64,000 nucleotides of DNA from Strix aluco (taxonomy: Eukaryota; Chordata; Aves; Strigiformes; Strigidae). Below the pieces are notes generated by a model. The model searched no databases and was not told the DNA's origin. It saw nothing but the letters and a program-made list of their open reading frames with translations. Shown here one piece after another: positions 8,901 through 19,410 of the stretch (the first letter of the stretch is position 1; every line of letters starts with the position of its first letter). The stretch is taken from positions 9,091,973 through 9,155,972 of the forward strand of contig NC_133971.1 of assembly GCF_031877795.1 (NCBI RefSeq), in the 5' to 3' direction. The translations under genes and the position numbers were made by a program.

Positions 8901-11900
8901 TTAAATGTCTGCCTATAGGTAGCCAGCCTGAATACAAAGGATAATTCTTACAGTCTGAAGGATCATCTGTTTAAAGACATTCAAAAAGATTGGCCTGGAT
9001 ACAATGAAATCGATAAACAGTCATTGGAGTTAATACTTTCTAGGTAAGTTCAGTCTCTAGGGGAAGGAAAATTGCCATTTAAAAAACTTGTTCTGGGAAA
9101 TGAATGTCTGTCTTCCCTATAATGAAAGAGCTATGACATAGACATTTTTTGCCTTGTAACCTGAAATGTTGGGTCATGCTTACAGAAAATTAAATTCATC
9201 TGAGGATGCCCCCAGCACCAGTCATTCGGGATCTCCTGTAACTCCCAGTAAAGATGGCCCATCAAATGCTCAGGTATTTTGTACTTTTTTTATCATTATT
9301 TACAGTGTATTAAGATTTATCACACTTTACACTGATGTAAAAGTTGTGATGTGAAGCACTAATATTGTCTTAAACACATGAAAAACTGAAGCATTTCTCT
9401 TTGATTGGACGTTTCTTCCTTTTAAAGGCGGTTGCACTGTCAAGGACTGCAAAAAAACTTAGTCACGTAGCTTTAAGGGCTGCTACATTTAGTGTTCTGT
9501 ATTTCAGAATGTTTATTAAAATACTTAAGATAAGATGGGAAGCACAGAAAGCCTTTCACCACTGAGCTATTTACATTTACACAGAGGAGGGAGGGCACAC
9601 CTCTGTGTTTCCCTAACTTTCTTTCAGAGCACGAAATGGTGCAGGTCCCAGGGACCTCTTCCCACCTGCCTCCCTACCCACAGAACCCAGATTTATTCCA
9701 ACAGGGTGGCACAGAGCCGTGCCTGGGGCTCCCGGCCCAAGCTGCCGCTTGTACATCGACGTGAGCAGCGTGCGCTTGCTAGAGGAGAGGATGTGAACCA
9801 GCTGGAGAGCAGCTGGGACAACAACTGCAGCAAAACTGGGGGGTTTACCCGTTCTTATCGGCTTTGCACATCACACGCTCTGAGAAGCATGCCGCTGCGT
9901 GCTTCTCAGGGCCGCTTTAGGACATCGCGTGGCTGTGTGCCAGCAAAAGCTGACTCTTCACCTGGTGTGTCCGAACGGAAATCGGTGCCTAAACGGTACC
10001 AACCTGACCTCCTCGTTTTGGGGAAGCCTTTGCTAGAGCTGCTGAAGAGAGTGTCTTTCTCCCAAAGCCTTTTAGCTGTAGGTTTGAAGAACGACTTGTT
10101 AATCATAAAATTAGAAACCAAGGATGAAAGAAACCATGTATTTAGCTGCAGTACTTCCTCGTTTGACAGCTAGTTTTGGAGAAGAAAGATGTGTTTTCAA
10201 CAATTGCCAGTTCAGAACTGTTCCTTTTCCAGAACGGGAGCAAAACTTAGTTCTGCTGGTTTTTACGGGCTTTTTTCTTTATTATCACAGAAAAGGGTCT
10301 TGGATTCCTCTTTCATCGGTCCTCTGAACAAAAAGAAGAGGATCTCTCGCCTGGGCAGTGGAATCCCGTCCCCGCTCAGAGAGCGCTTGTCTGCCTTCAG
10401 GGAGAAAGCTGCTGCCGCCCCTCCGCCGTCTCCCCGCCCCACGACCACCTCCATTCCCGCTCCTCACCCGCTGCCAGGGGCGCGCCTTCACGCTTCCAAC
10501 CTGCCAAAACCTGCCAGCTCCACCTCCCCCAGCACCCCTGAGGGGCAGGGGACACAAAACCTGCCCATGGACAGCTTCAGTCCTAATAGCACTAAGGCCT
10601 GTGAGGACCAGCAACAAAAATACACCTCTTGGAGTTCTTTGGGGATCCCAGAGCCTGCCGGGGTGCAGGTGAAGCCTCCTAAGTCCACAGGCAAGAAGCG
10701 TAAGGAGAAGCATGAAGGCAAGATGCAGCACACTGTGAGTGTGAGCATGGAGGAGAAAAACCTCAGAAAAGAAGAAACTGCCGAGCTGAGTACATCCTCC
10801 TGTTTGGATTCGGGTGAAGGTATTAATAGGCTGCTTTTCCTAACTCCTGTATGGGTAACCGTGGTGCAAAGAGACCTGTAAAACGAGGGACTGGAAACAC
10901 AAATGGTCTATTTTTTCACTTGGCTTTGTCATTATCCCTACTTTATGGTCATGAAGAATCCATATTGGTTTTCCGCTGTTGTATTACCTTGTAAATGTTA
11001 GTTCAAACAGAACAACATCAAAAAGCAGAAGCTGTTCTGCTGGAAGCTTATCTAGAATTTGGTTCATTTTTAAGAATTCTCCTGGACATACTACACAGTG
11101 CCCACGTGGCTTGGGATTTCTTTGCAAATATTTGTGCTTTCAGATATCTATGAATTTATATACAGGTGAGGGTCTTTCTGCAGATGCCAGTAACGAAATT
11201 CTGAACAGCTAGGGAAGCAAAAATCTGCACTGCATTTCAAGTTGGTGCTTACACTGAGCCATGTCAACAAACACACCTGAATTTTTGGAAATGAAGCGCT
11301 CGCAGTGAAACTGTTCACCTAAGTTGTATTGTACATACCGCGACCATTAATATTGCTGTTTGCATTTCTCTCAAATGTTGCTCCCATTTTTACACCACTT
11401 TTTCTACTGCTGTACTGCGTAATAATTTTAATACTAAAAGTAAAAGAATAGAGTAGAACATCACATGATAGTTCTTTTTTCCCCATGACCTAAAGCTCGG
11501 AGAGCTTAGAGATTGCAAGAACAGTTGAGCTTTAGCAGAAATACTGTGTTTAAGCAGTGGCAGTGGAAGCAAACAAAGAATATATAGGACTGTGTGTTTT
11601 TTAACTGCAAGACCCCAGATGAAAAGCAGAGAGAGATTACCAAGATCTTGAGTGTTCCTCCGTGTTCCAGCTAACTTTTCCTTATGGCAGCTATTTTTCT
11701 TATTTATCAAAAAGTCGGGAGGCTCCTGAAATATTCCTTTAAAAAGAGGGACTAGAGATTAAGTGTACCGTGCTCTCATAATGCCGTTTAAAAGAGCAAA
11801 AGAGCAATTTACAAGTGCAAATAACTTTCAAAGCCAGTTTTGCCACGTTAATGAGGAGCAAGTCTTTGTTGCAGGTCATTGAAGCCTGAATGCCGGGAAG

Positions 11901-14900
11901 CTATATACAATGCTCCTGACTTTCCTGCTTAGAGTGCTGAAATTAAATCTGACCTTGGATATCTGTAATTGGCAGGGAAGGAGGGATAAAAACATGGCAT
12001 GAAAAGAACTTCAGCTTTCTGCTCTATTTCTTGCTGGAACCTGGACGTTGAGATACATCTATATCTACATAGATACAGATACATCTCAAGCTGTTGTCTT
12101 TTGTGCAGCCACATCTGTTGCTGCATAATTTGAACGGCTGTGCAGACGCCACATCGTGTCTTCAAATAAGAAAAGCTGACCTTGGGTTAATACTGCGGTA
12201 GCGCAGAACCTGTAGAATAAAGTAGCCGTGCCCTCTTTCTAAAGCCCGGTACTGCCTACTATGGAGAAGGTCATGTGAGCCCTATTATTAACTTACAGAG
12301 CTTATTCCAAGTAATTTACTGTGAGAATAAAACTCTAAAGGATGTTTTCAAGCCCATTAAGCTGGTATTGTTTGGCTATATTAAAAATCTGTTTACCGCA
12401 AGTGTCAAAATTCTGCTTTTCTGTAGGAGTTGAAGAAACTTGCACTGCCTCCACAGGTTCTCCTTCAGCAAGCCAACCACCAGACTACTTCACGTGAGTA
12501 AAATAACAATTAACTTTCTTGCCACTCATTGAAGCAGATGGAAAATCACCTATAAAAACTCTCGTTTAGCTACAAAATTGAGAATTGACCAAAATGTAGT
12601 TTTAGAATAATGACAAGTTCCTTCAAGTCACCCAGCTGCCTCATTCAACTACCTGCAAGTTTTACACTCTGAGGGTGTCCCTTAATTATTGCGGTGCGAA
12701 AAGAAGCCATAAAAAGTATTTTTAATACCCTTTAGAAGAAGACGTAAACCATTTAATTTCCTTCTTCTTCAAGAACACCATAAGAAAGGAACATGAACCT
12801 GCGCTGTTTTCTTTTTAGAGGCAAGGCAAAACAGGAGGAAAGCTGAATGCTGGAATCCATAAATTTGAACACCTTTCCTGCACTTTCACTGCTTAGTGCA
12901 TTCTAAGGTGGAAAGTGGGGAGGGAAGGTAGCAGACTTTAAAGTCCAGAGTTACAAAGCCTATATGTGAGCTAACGGGAGTTAACCGTCAAAGTTATTTC
13001 TAAAGCTTTGATGTAAAATGGTCACTGGCTAACTTGAAGCTGCAGCAAAATATCCAATTTCACCGCAGAAATGCAGACCAAAGAGCTAGAGAAAACAGGA
13101 GAACCTCAGTTCAGATTTTAACTTTTACCTGCTTAATTTTGACTACAAAGCAAGATAAAAAGACATTAAACTTGCATGTGAAAGGTAACATACCTACAGT
13201 GACTGCCATGTTGCAGTCTGTAAAACTACAGAAGGGCTTCCTGGTGAGTTTACTTTTGGCTCCTGAACAAGTTGTCAAACATCAGATTGACATTTCCAAA
13301 AAGCTGAAATTTACCTCCTCTATAAAGAAGCTTTTCATCCGTGACAAGTGTTAAAGAACTTGCTTTAAAATGAAATACCTCTAATACCAGAATCATTTGG
13401 TTGCCTAAATAGTTTTTGACAGTATCAAAACTTTCCTAGGAGGAGGATTTGTCTTTACCGTTGCAAAACAGGGAAATAGCTTCTGCAAATGCCCAGTGTC
13501 TGGGCTTTTCCCCCACTGTTTTACTGGTGGCCTTTTTTTAAAAATGCGAAAGTTGAAGGAGGCCGCAGCGGAATAATTGTGGAATAACGTGGTCAGCGCC
13601 ACCTGAATTTCTAATAAAATGGGCTTTTTGGGGGGAGGATGGGCACAGTGGGGAGCAGTCTAAAGCTCTTTCCTCGGTTGGAAGGATGAGTTTGAGAAGG
13701 TTTTGAGGGGCCTTCGGTGCTCAGAGTTGGAACGAGCACCCCGACAGGTAAAGCCAGGACGAGCCCGACACTTCCTAGCAGCGCAATTGCCCAGCGTCAG
13801 CCGCAGCAGCGGCGCTGAGCCCATGGTCGTGTCTGCGGTGCAGGAGAGAGGGAGAAGTGTGTTAAAACGCTGCGAATTGCCAAGTTCAGCAGCTTCTGTC
13901 AGAGGAGTAACATCAGCAAGGGAGGTCAGGCCTCCGCCTAGCGCTTGAACTTCGGAGCATCTTCTGCCTGTGCTGAAGCAGACGGCATGGCAGCGCTGTG
14001 CGTCTCACTTACTCTGTTAAGTGATGCTCCACGGAAAGACTGAAATAAGTCTGGCCCTGCAGGGAAGCAGTTTAGTGCTTCACGTGTTAGGCTGAGAACT
14101 CAAACCGATGTTTAATTCTCGGCCTCTGCTGGGTGCCAATGAAGCGATCCAGCTCCCCGCTGTCTGCTTCCCAGTCAGCTGAGGGCAGGGATACTGAGGA
14201 GAAAGGTTATTTGATGTAATCTAGTATTAAAGTTGGATGCCAATAGCCACTGTTAAAAGTTTAAAAAAAAAGCCAACACAAACCCACCACCACCAAAAGA
14301 CCAACCAACCAACCAACCAACCAAAACCCAAAAACCCCAAAGAAACCTTCATGCAAGGTTTCATGAAGTTGGTTTAGTTCTGACTGGGATTAAAAACCTT
14401 AACAAAGACTTCCCTGTGAAAGGAGCAACATCTGGAGCAATCTCACAGATAATCTACTGGCCACAGTGTCCTGGAAAAAAATTAGGGTGTGCTGTTTCAG
14501 ACTGATCACTACAGAAAGATTGAAACCTGGGAGCACCTACAGTTTGATCCAGTTTAAAGGACTTTGGTAGTTTATTTCAATTTCTCTTCCTGTCTAAGTG
14601 CTCTATAATTCATGAGTATAATCACAGCGTTAGCATAAAGATACTTTCCATCTTAGTCTAAAGAAAGATGCTGAGAGTAAAGGAACTCAAGCTTTTTAGG
14701 CAAAGCTTAAGGAAGAGCTAGACAAACCAAACAGATTCACCTTTCTCCCCACTTCTATCCCCATTTCTTGCCTCTGCACACGCCTACATTGCGAGTGCTC
14801 TGCTGGGCTCTACTCCTGTGCTCAACTCCTGCTGTGGGATGTAACTGTGCACAAGCTTCACAGGTCCTTCCCAAAATGCTGGGGGGCACCTGTAGTTTTC

Positions 14901-17269
14901 TTTTAAAAACCATCCAGCACTCTAACCAGGTGCCTCTGGCCTGGGATACATCACTGAGCAAAGTTGTCATCTGCATTGGTGCAGACTTTCAAGTTGTTAA
15001 AGTTTTACTGCTCGTTAAAATTAATCTAAAGGTGGTTTGAAGGATTTGTCCCCGTGTGGAGGTGCCTGTGTCACCCAAAGAGAACAGGGTCTTTAGGCTA
15101 GGAGGACCAGAAGCACTGGTGTGACAGCGGTGGGAAGTCCTATCTATTACTCGCATTCCCGCTTCATCTTGGATTTGCATAATGACCTTGTTAAATCTGC
15201 TCCTGGTGATTTGAGGGAGAGGGGAATGAAGAAAGTTTCAACCGCTTCAGTGGCTTTAAGCATTTAAGGGTTTTTCCCTCCTTAGGAGGTGATGTGATGG
15301 GGTTTCTTTTTGTTTCAGACCTCTCTGCAGTTTGTTTGTGTTGCTGTATTGCAAGTGCCTTAGTTGAGTGGACAGCAATGGAACTGGTGTTCCCTAAAAT
15401 AATAAAATGTTATCATTAACTATGCTTGGCTGTTAGGGTTTTGGCTACATTGGTGCCTATCTGACTGCATCCAACACTGTAAATGTAGTCCCTTCCAAAA
15501 ATGTAATGGAAATGAATTTTCAAAAGTAAATATAATCTAATTAACTTCTCCCTTCATAGAAAGAGATTATAATCTAGCAGTTTCTCTTCTCTCTCTGAAG
15601 CTGATGCATTTATTGATCCTTCTATATTTGAATGATTGCTTATGTTTTCTAAGTATGCTACGCCTTCCTTGTGCACCTTGTGAATGACACTCTAAGAAGT
15701 AAAATATTAGCAAACAGCTCTCACAGAAATATGGTAGATTTCTGTCATTACCTAAACGCTTTCCCTTGGAGCACGTGTGCTTACTTGTAGAAGCAGTCAG
15801 TCACGTAGTTAACTGACTTAAAGCTTGGGTGTCTGTGCTTGATATTCATTATGTCCTTGGTGTGAAACTGCATGTGTGCTTATTTTTGCACCAGAAAATA
15901 CACAGCCATAGTCTCATACGAGCAACGCCAGCGTTACAAGAATGACTTCTGTGCAGAGTATGATGAATACAGGAACTTGTATGCTCAGATGGAGAGTATC
16001 AGCCAGCAATTCAGGAGTCTTGATGCACAACGGCACATGCTTTCTCCAGGTTCCAAAGAATATAAGGTAAAGAAGGATAAAAGTGTCAGGATTGTGTTTC
16101 ATCTCCCTCTTATCCCTTCCAAAAGCCCACATTTTCAGCACAGGCAGACCTTTCAGTATATATATCTGTTAAATTATATGGGCGTGGTTTTAAAACGAAC
16201 ATCTGAGACTGAGTAACCGGTCGCAGGGCTGGAACTGCCAGACTGGCTCATGCTTCGCTGTTGAGGCGTGGGGGTGCTGCGGTGCTGTTACACAGACCGG
16301 TGAGAGGATTGGTAGCGGGTGGAAACCAGCAGCTGTAATGCCAAAGCTTTCCTGACCCTCTGTTTCCCATGGTTTTATACACTTAACTAAACCTGCAGCC
16401 ACAGGTTACCCATCTTCCTGATGCTAGCTATGATTCTAGCAGAGAAGGGTGTTCAAAAACTGATACTCTGGCCTTCCACTCAGACTTCTCTGATTTGGAC
16501 ATACAAATTCCTCATGTTCAGTACCAGAATTCTTTAATTCTGTGTGCACGCTGAGGATTCTTGGCTGGCGTTTTTTTAGTTTTTGGTCAGATTGCAAGTG
16601 TATTTGTGAGCAGAAGGAGTATTTTAAAATCCCTGGTACTGCTCAACTAGACAAAGGGAAACCTTTTAGAATGGGCATACATCCTCAGACCCTGTGTGGG
16701 CTAGCCTGGATTTTTGAAGCTTGAAAAAACCCTGCAAAAAGTTGTTCAGCCCTCAAACTCCACCTGTCTGAGCTGTCTGCGAACAGACAGCAGCGTGAGC
16801 GACTTGTCAAAGGGAATCGTCAAACACATGCCCCTTCTGTTGCCTATTTACATGTTTAATTGCATATTTGGGGTGATGTGGGGGGATGGGAGGTTATTTT
16901 TGCATTTTCTGGTAGTAGTGAAATGTTCTTCATGTTGTCTTCATGTTTGTTTGTTTGTTTGTTTTTTCCTTGAAGATGCTTTGTGAGGAAGTCTTAGAAG
17001 AGTACCGAAAGTTGAAAGAGGTATGTGTAACACCAGATTTGTGGGAGGTAGTAATCACTGAGCCTGGCTCAAGGGTATTTTTAAGCAAAGGACATGAAAT
17101 ATTCAACTCTGCAGAAACGTTTTCATGCCATGATTTTCTTTTTATCTTATCTTTACAGTCTAGCCCCAGCTACTTTGAAAAGAAGTGTAGATGCCAGTAT
17201 CTCCACAGCAAGCTGTCCCACATTAAGAAACTAGTAGGGGAATTTGACAAACAGCAACAAGAGTTCTAG
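2882..17269 (+). CDS. ELL2: ELL2-like RNA polymerase II elongation factor, copy 1 (ten exons)
   Basis: Spliced CDS: 2882-2934, 3118-3281, 5941-6200, 8919-9043, 9186-9273, 10291-10819, 12427-12493, 15895-16066, 16976-17020, 17159-17269. The total is 1,614 nt, or 537 residues plus stop; every junction is GT..AG and phases match. Family role: ELL proteins suppress pausing of RNA polymerase II and work in the nucleus in the super elongation complex with AFF4 and P-TEFb, and with EAF1/2. Residues about 18-230 match the ELL domain (for example [35 protein letters not shown]). Residues 231-428 are a low-complexity Pro/Ser linker with a basic [10 protein letters not shown] stretch. Residues 430-537 are the occludin/ELL domain ([26 protein letters not shown]). 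Compared with the roughly 640-residue mammalian protein, the first hundred or so residues are missing and replaced by a novel 17-residue start ([17 protein letters not shown] plus a split Ser codon). The start has A at -3 and is the weakest part of the model. Copy 1 keeps Ala in VCATS, as in human ELL2. Confidence 0.9.
3118..3281 (+). CDS. ELL2: ELL2 exon, ELL domain part 1 (copy 1)
   Basis: The acceptor TTTTTATAG precedes 3118. The exon reads [19 protein letters not shown] and then [28 protein letters not shown], which aligns without gaps to human ELL2 around ITVCATNDSY and STKVIKPGGP. It ends in phase 1 at the donor G|GTATGG. It holds the only coding difference between copies (3176). Confidence 0.92.
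3793..3810 (+). repeat. A18 homopolymer
   Basis: An intronic poly(A) run with the same length in units 2 (26919-26936) and 3 (50045-50062). No target-site duplication or retroposon body was recognised next to it. Confidence 0.85.
5152..5174 (+). repeat. T23 homopolymer
   Basis: An intronic poly(T) run. The equivalents at 28278-28300 and 51404-51426 have the same length, as the constant 23,126-bp offset on both sides shows. Confidence 0.9.
5941..6200 (+). CDS. ELL2: ELL2 exon, ELL domain part 2 (copy 1)
   Basis: A strong polypyrimidine tract (T19 plus CTTTTT) and CTTATTTCAG precede 5941. The exon encodes [37 protein letters not shown] and [15 protein letters not shown], the most conserved block of the ELL N-terminal domain. 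It ends in phase 0 at CATCAG|GTGAGA. Compared with human, the segment between PAN and RPYRD is diverged and contains two Cys residues. Confidence 0.95.
6201..8918 (+). other. Intron within the ELL domain (copy 1)
   Basis: A 2.72 kb AT-rich intron with no supported exon. It contains a perfect 10-bp inverted repeat with a 4-nt loop (AACCAGTACC-TCAA-GGTACTGGTT, 7468-7491) and an A/C-rich simple stretch around 8522-8585. Confidence 0.7.
8919..9043 (+). CDS. ELL2: ELL2 exon, ELL domain part 3 (copy 1)
   Basis: Acceptor CTATAG, donor TCTAG|GTAAGT. It encodes [20 protein letters not shown] and then [20 protein letters not shown]. The WPGY..EID motif is a signature of ELL-family winged-helix sequence. 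It ends in phase 2. Confidence 0.95.
9186..9273 (+). CDS. ELL2: ELL2 exon, start of linker (copy 1)
   Basis: Acceptor GCTTACAG, donor GCTCAG|GTATTT. It encodes [20 protein letters not shown], a Ser/Pro-rich segment matching the human KLNPSQ..GTSRSESPV stretch. It ends in phase 0. Confidence 0.92.
9628..10173 (+). other. Possible alternative terminal exon in the ELL2 linker intron
   Basis: A 212-codon open frame covers 9535-10173 in the intron between the 88-nt and 529-nt exons. Inside it, CTTTCTTTCAG|AGCACG (acceptor at 9627) is a good splice acceptor in phase 0, which matches the phase-0 donor at 9273. Using it would append about 181 residues (starting [10 protein letters not shown]) and end at TAG 10171-10173, giving an isoform without the AFF4-binding domain. 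I recognise no domain in it, and chance is a real alternative. Same at 32754-33299 and 55880-56425. Confidence 0.2.
10291..10819 (+). CDS. ELL2: ELL2 large linker exon (copy 1)
   Basis: Acceptor ATTATCACAG, donor GGTGAAG|GTATTA; 529 nt, no stops. It starts [20 protein letters not shown] (human KRLLDSEFIDPLMNKKARI) and continues through a Pro/Ala/Ser-rich region, a conserved [20 protein letters not shown] box and EDQQQKYTS. It ends with a basic [14 protein letters not shown] run, a likely nuclear localisation or RNA/DNA contact segment, then an acidic/Ser tail. Third-position GC is high for this locus. Confidence 0.94.
12427..12493 (+). CDS. ELL2: ELL2 short linker exon (copy 1)
   Basis: Acceptor TTTTCTGTAG, donor TTCAC|GTGAGT; 67 nt. 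It encodes [20 protein letters not shown], equivalent to human VKEDCTASMEPS..LPDY, and enters and leaves with split codons (Gly and Thr). Confidence 0.9.
14301..14324 (+). repeat. (CCAA)6 microsatellite
   Basis: Six perfect CCAA units inside an A/C-rich stretch of the intron before the occludin/ELL domain. Recurs at 37427-37450 and 60553-60576 at the same length. Confidence 0.9.
15895..16066 (+). CDS. ELL2: ELL2 exon, occludin/ELL domain part 1 (copy 1)
   Basis: Acceptor TTTTTGCACCAG, donor ATAAG|GTAAAG. It encodes [20 protein letters not shown] and the continuation [29 protein letters not shown]. This helical hairpin domain is shared with occludin; in ELL2 it binds AFF4, the scaffold of the super elongation complex. 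The key aromatic and charged residues of the motif are kept. Confidence 0.96.
16067..16975 (+). other. Intron inside the occludin/ELL domain (copy 1)
   Basis: A 909-nt intron ending in a (GTTT)n microsatellite (about 16945-16967) next to the acceptor TTCCTTGAAG. The rest is unremarkable sequence without a supported exon. Confidence 0.7.
16976..17020 (+). CDS. ELL2: ELL2 exon, occludin/ELL domain part 2 (copy 1)
   Basis: A 45-nt exon encoding [15 protein letters not shown] (human NVHEEVLQEYQKIKQ), phase 0 at both ends. It is preceded by a (GTTT)n microsatellite that serves as most of its polypyrimidine tract. Skipping it would keep the reading frame. Confidence 0.93.
17159..17269 (+). CDS. 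ELL2: ELL2 last coding exon (copy 1)
   Basis: Acceptor ATCTTTACAG at 17158. It encodes [20 protein letters not shown] and [16 protein letters not shown], then TAG at 17267-17269. The end matches human YRCEYLHNKLAHIKRLIGEFDQQQ closely and is only slightly shorter. Confidence 0.96.
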   Translation, partial: SSPSYFEKKCRCQYLHSKLSHIKKLVGEFDKQQQEF

Positions 17270-19410
17270 CACTAGTCTCCTGCTTCGACCAGGACACGTG
17301 AATGGACAGAAGCTTATTTATTTAAAACTTAAGATTAGTTTCTCTAAGATTCTAAAAGGTAGCATTGAACTTTTTTGTTACAGAAGTTTCCGTATTAGCA
17401 GAGTTAACTACTTTTATTGTTGTTGATGTTGCTTACATGTGTATTTAAAGCTGCTTTTTCTGGTCCCTTCTTTTCTTCAAGATTTTTGTGTGTCCATTGA
17501 ATTAGTTTTAGCAGTAGATAACTGGGGAGCCAGTACCTTTACTATGACGTTGTGCGCATATTAAGAAAAAGTTGTAGCAAACTGAAATGCTGATGGATAG
17601 ATGTAAGGCTGTTTTCCGACCTTTCTTGTTAATGCAAACTCTTTGCCTTAAATGGTAGAAGGTTTAGAAATTAGCAGAAAACAAAAAAATCACATTGTTT
17701 TGGAGGGTTAAAGAGGCACGTAGATGTGCAGTATACAGGGCATTTTGTGACAAAAGAAACTCGCCCCTGCAATTTAAACTCCCCGTTGCAGTGGCTGGTT
17801 GCCTTAAGGTGTTTGGTTGTGTATATTTAGTGTAGTTAAATCATGAGCTGCACTGCTTCCCGCTTTGCTGAAGCACCTGGGAAGCACTACGTGGCCTATC
17901 GGTGTCTGGAAGCGTGTGCTTGTACCGCGTGTGTGCGAGAATGTGTGGGTGTGAGCGCGTGCGATGGGGAAAAAACCAAGCTGCTGCTCTAAGTAGGCCA
18001 AACGCTCAGGTTAAAACAACTGACGAGTGTTGCTGTAGGCTTTTTCCTACAGAATTGCTACTTGTGTTCTGGAAGGTGAGAGCATTTCCATTTCGGTCAT
18101 TTGTCAGCTTTAATAATACTGGCGAAATTGATACTTTACCAAAATGAAACAGATATATAGTTTGGGGGCAAGATTATGGAATTAGACATGTAGGTTACCT
18201 ATTTATATACTACTTAAAGTATTTTTTGAAGAGAGATATGCAAAGAAGCTATTGCCTGCATGAAATAGGTATTTAAAGATTTTTGTCCTGGGTGCCAAGA
18301 AGACAACAAAGAGGAGATGTATTTAACTGTAAAATGATGTGATCACCAAACAGCACAAGCTTTCTTTTCATGAAGTTTTTTTGTTTATTTTGATGCAAGC
18401 CATTGCTTACTTTATCAGGTGAAAACACAGGTTATTTGGTCAAAACTGAGCAAAATCTTTGTGTGTCTTACTGTGTTTGTCTTTTCAACGCATTGCCAAT
18501 TGAAGAGGGAAGCATTATGTTTACAAATCTGATTTTGGACCTTTTGCCAAAGTTTTGGTAGTATTGCTGATAGACAGAAAAAACTGTTGTATTATCACTG
18601 TAAACCAGAAAACGTCTGACTGCCAGAAAACACGCGTTCAGGTAAATGGGAGCGATGGAATTTTTGCCTTAAATTTCTGCGTTCAGAGACGATACGTGTT
18701 TGTGAAGACGGCATAGCGAGGAAGGCGCATCCCTTTCTGCTGCCTGCCAGCGATAGTGGTGCTACCGACGGGAGACCAGGCTGACTCTGGGTCCCTTGGA
18801 TTAGCACAGCTGTTTTCCCTCTGCATTTCAAGTGGCGAAATGAAGGGCAGATGTCTTGCTCCCTGTTAAGAACCGAGTTCATCTGGGTGTAACAACTGCA
18901 TTCGGTCCCCAGCCTGCGCACGCAGGGGCTGTTAATTTCACTGCAGTTCTGCTGCCCGTGCGCTGGGGGCCCAGCTTTCAACCTAGAGACAGAGCTGCTG
19001 CTCAGATTAAAACGGTGGGAAGATCCTGATGTTGGGACCCAGTTTGGCAGTTGTTGGCTTTTTACCTAAACTGTGTGCCCGGGTCTGACGTTAACCGCCA
19101 GGACGGGACAAGCCGCGCTGCTACAACCGTCTCGACGGCTGGCGATCACCCGCAGTGCTGTCACTGTAGAACTGAGACCCGGTGCAGCTAACTGATTTCC
19201 CCCCTGTCCCCTTTTGCCATCGCGCGCATCTTCTGGTTTAGAGGCCGTGTACGTGTTGCCGCTGGAGGTTAGCGCTACTTCAGAGGTCCCGCGCCGCAGA
19301 CCACCATCAGACCGGACAAGCTACTGTAAAGGCCTTAACCGAAGGCCTTAATACCTCCTATTAAAGCCAAGTTGTCTTAAATAAAAGAGTCATTGTGTGT
19401 CTAACTACCC
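17270..19410 (+). other. ELL2: 3' UTR of ELL2 copy 1
   Basis: The untranslated tail runs from the stop to just past the AATAAA at 19380. It includes a class-II AU-rich nonamer TTATTTATT (17314-17322) only 45 nt after the stop, further ATTTA motifs (for example about 18320), and a GC-richer block at 18600-19320 where long minus-strand open frames arise by composition. Copy 2 equivalent is 40396-42536; copy 3 begins at 63522 and is cut by the edge. The 3' boundary is inferred from the signal. Confidence 0.65.
19380..19385 (+). terminator. Poly(A) signal AATAAA, copy 1
   Basis: A canonical hexamer in TTAAATAAAAGAG followed by GT-rich TCATTGTGTGTCTAAC. It is the only canonical AATAAA I noticed between the stop and this point. 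A stem of two AAGGCCTT arms (19329-19336 and 19342-19349) lies 30 nt upstream. Confidence 0.7.

Larger units (their letters stand above)
10820..15894 (+). other. Two long introns flanking the 67-nt exon (copy 1)
   Basis: Introns 10820-12426 (1.6 kb) and 12494-15894 (3.4 kb). The second contains a (CCAA)6 microsatellite at 14301-14324 and a GC-richer patch near 13730-13960. The open frames in these introns are unconnected to plausible splice sites, and I see nothing else. Confidence 0.65.

Noticed and set aside
10285-10731. 148-codon minus-strand ORF over the linker exon
   Set aside because: It is an antisense shadow of the conserved Pro/Ser-rich ELL2 exon on the plus strand.
13034-13354. 106-codon plus-strand intronic ORF
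   Set aside because: No splice acceptor or donor in the right phase and no similarity recognised; the sequence is AT-rich intron.
2882-17269. ELL2 copies as processed retrogenes
   Set aside because: All copies have nine introns with GT..AG boundaries at ELL2-like positions, so they arose by DNA duplication.
18595-18981. 128-codon minus-strand ORF
   Set aside because: It lies wholly within the ELL2 3' UTR in a GC-rich block. It has no recognisable domain and no splice or poly(A) context, so it is most likely a compositional shadow.
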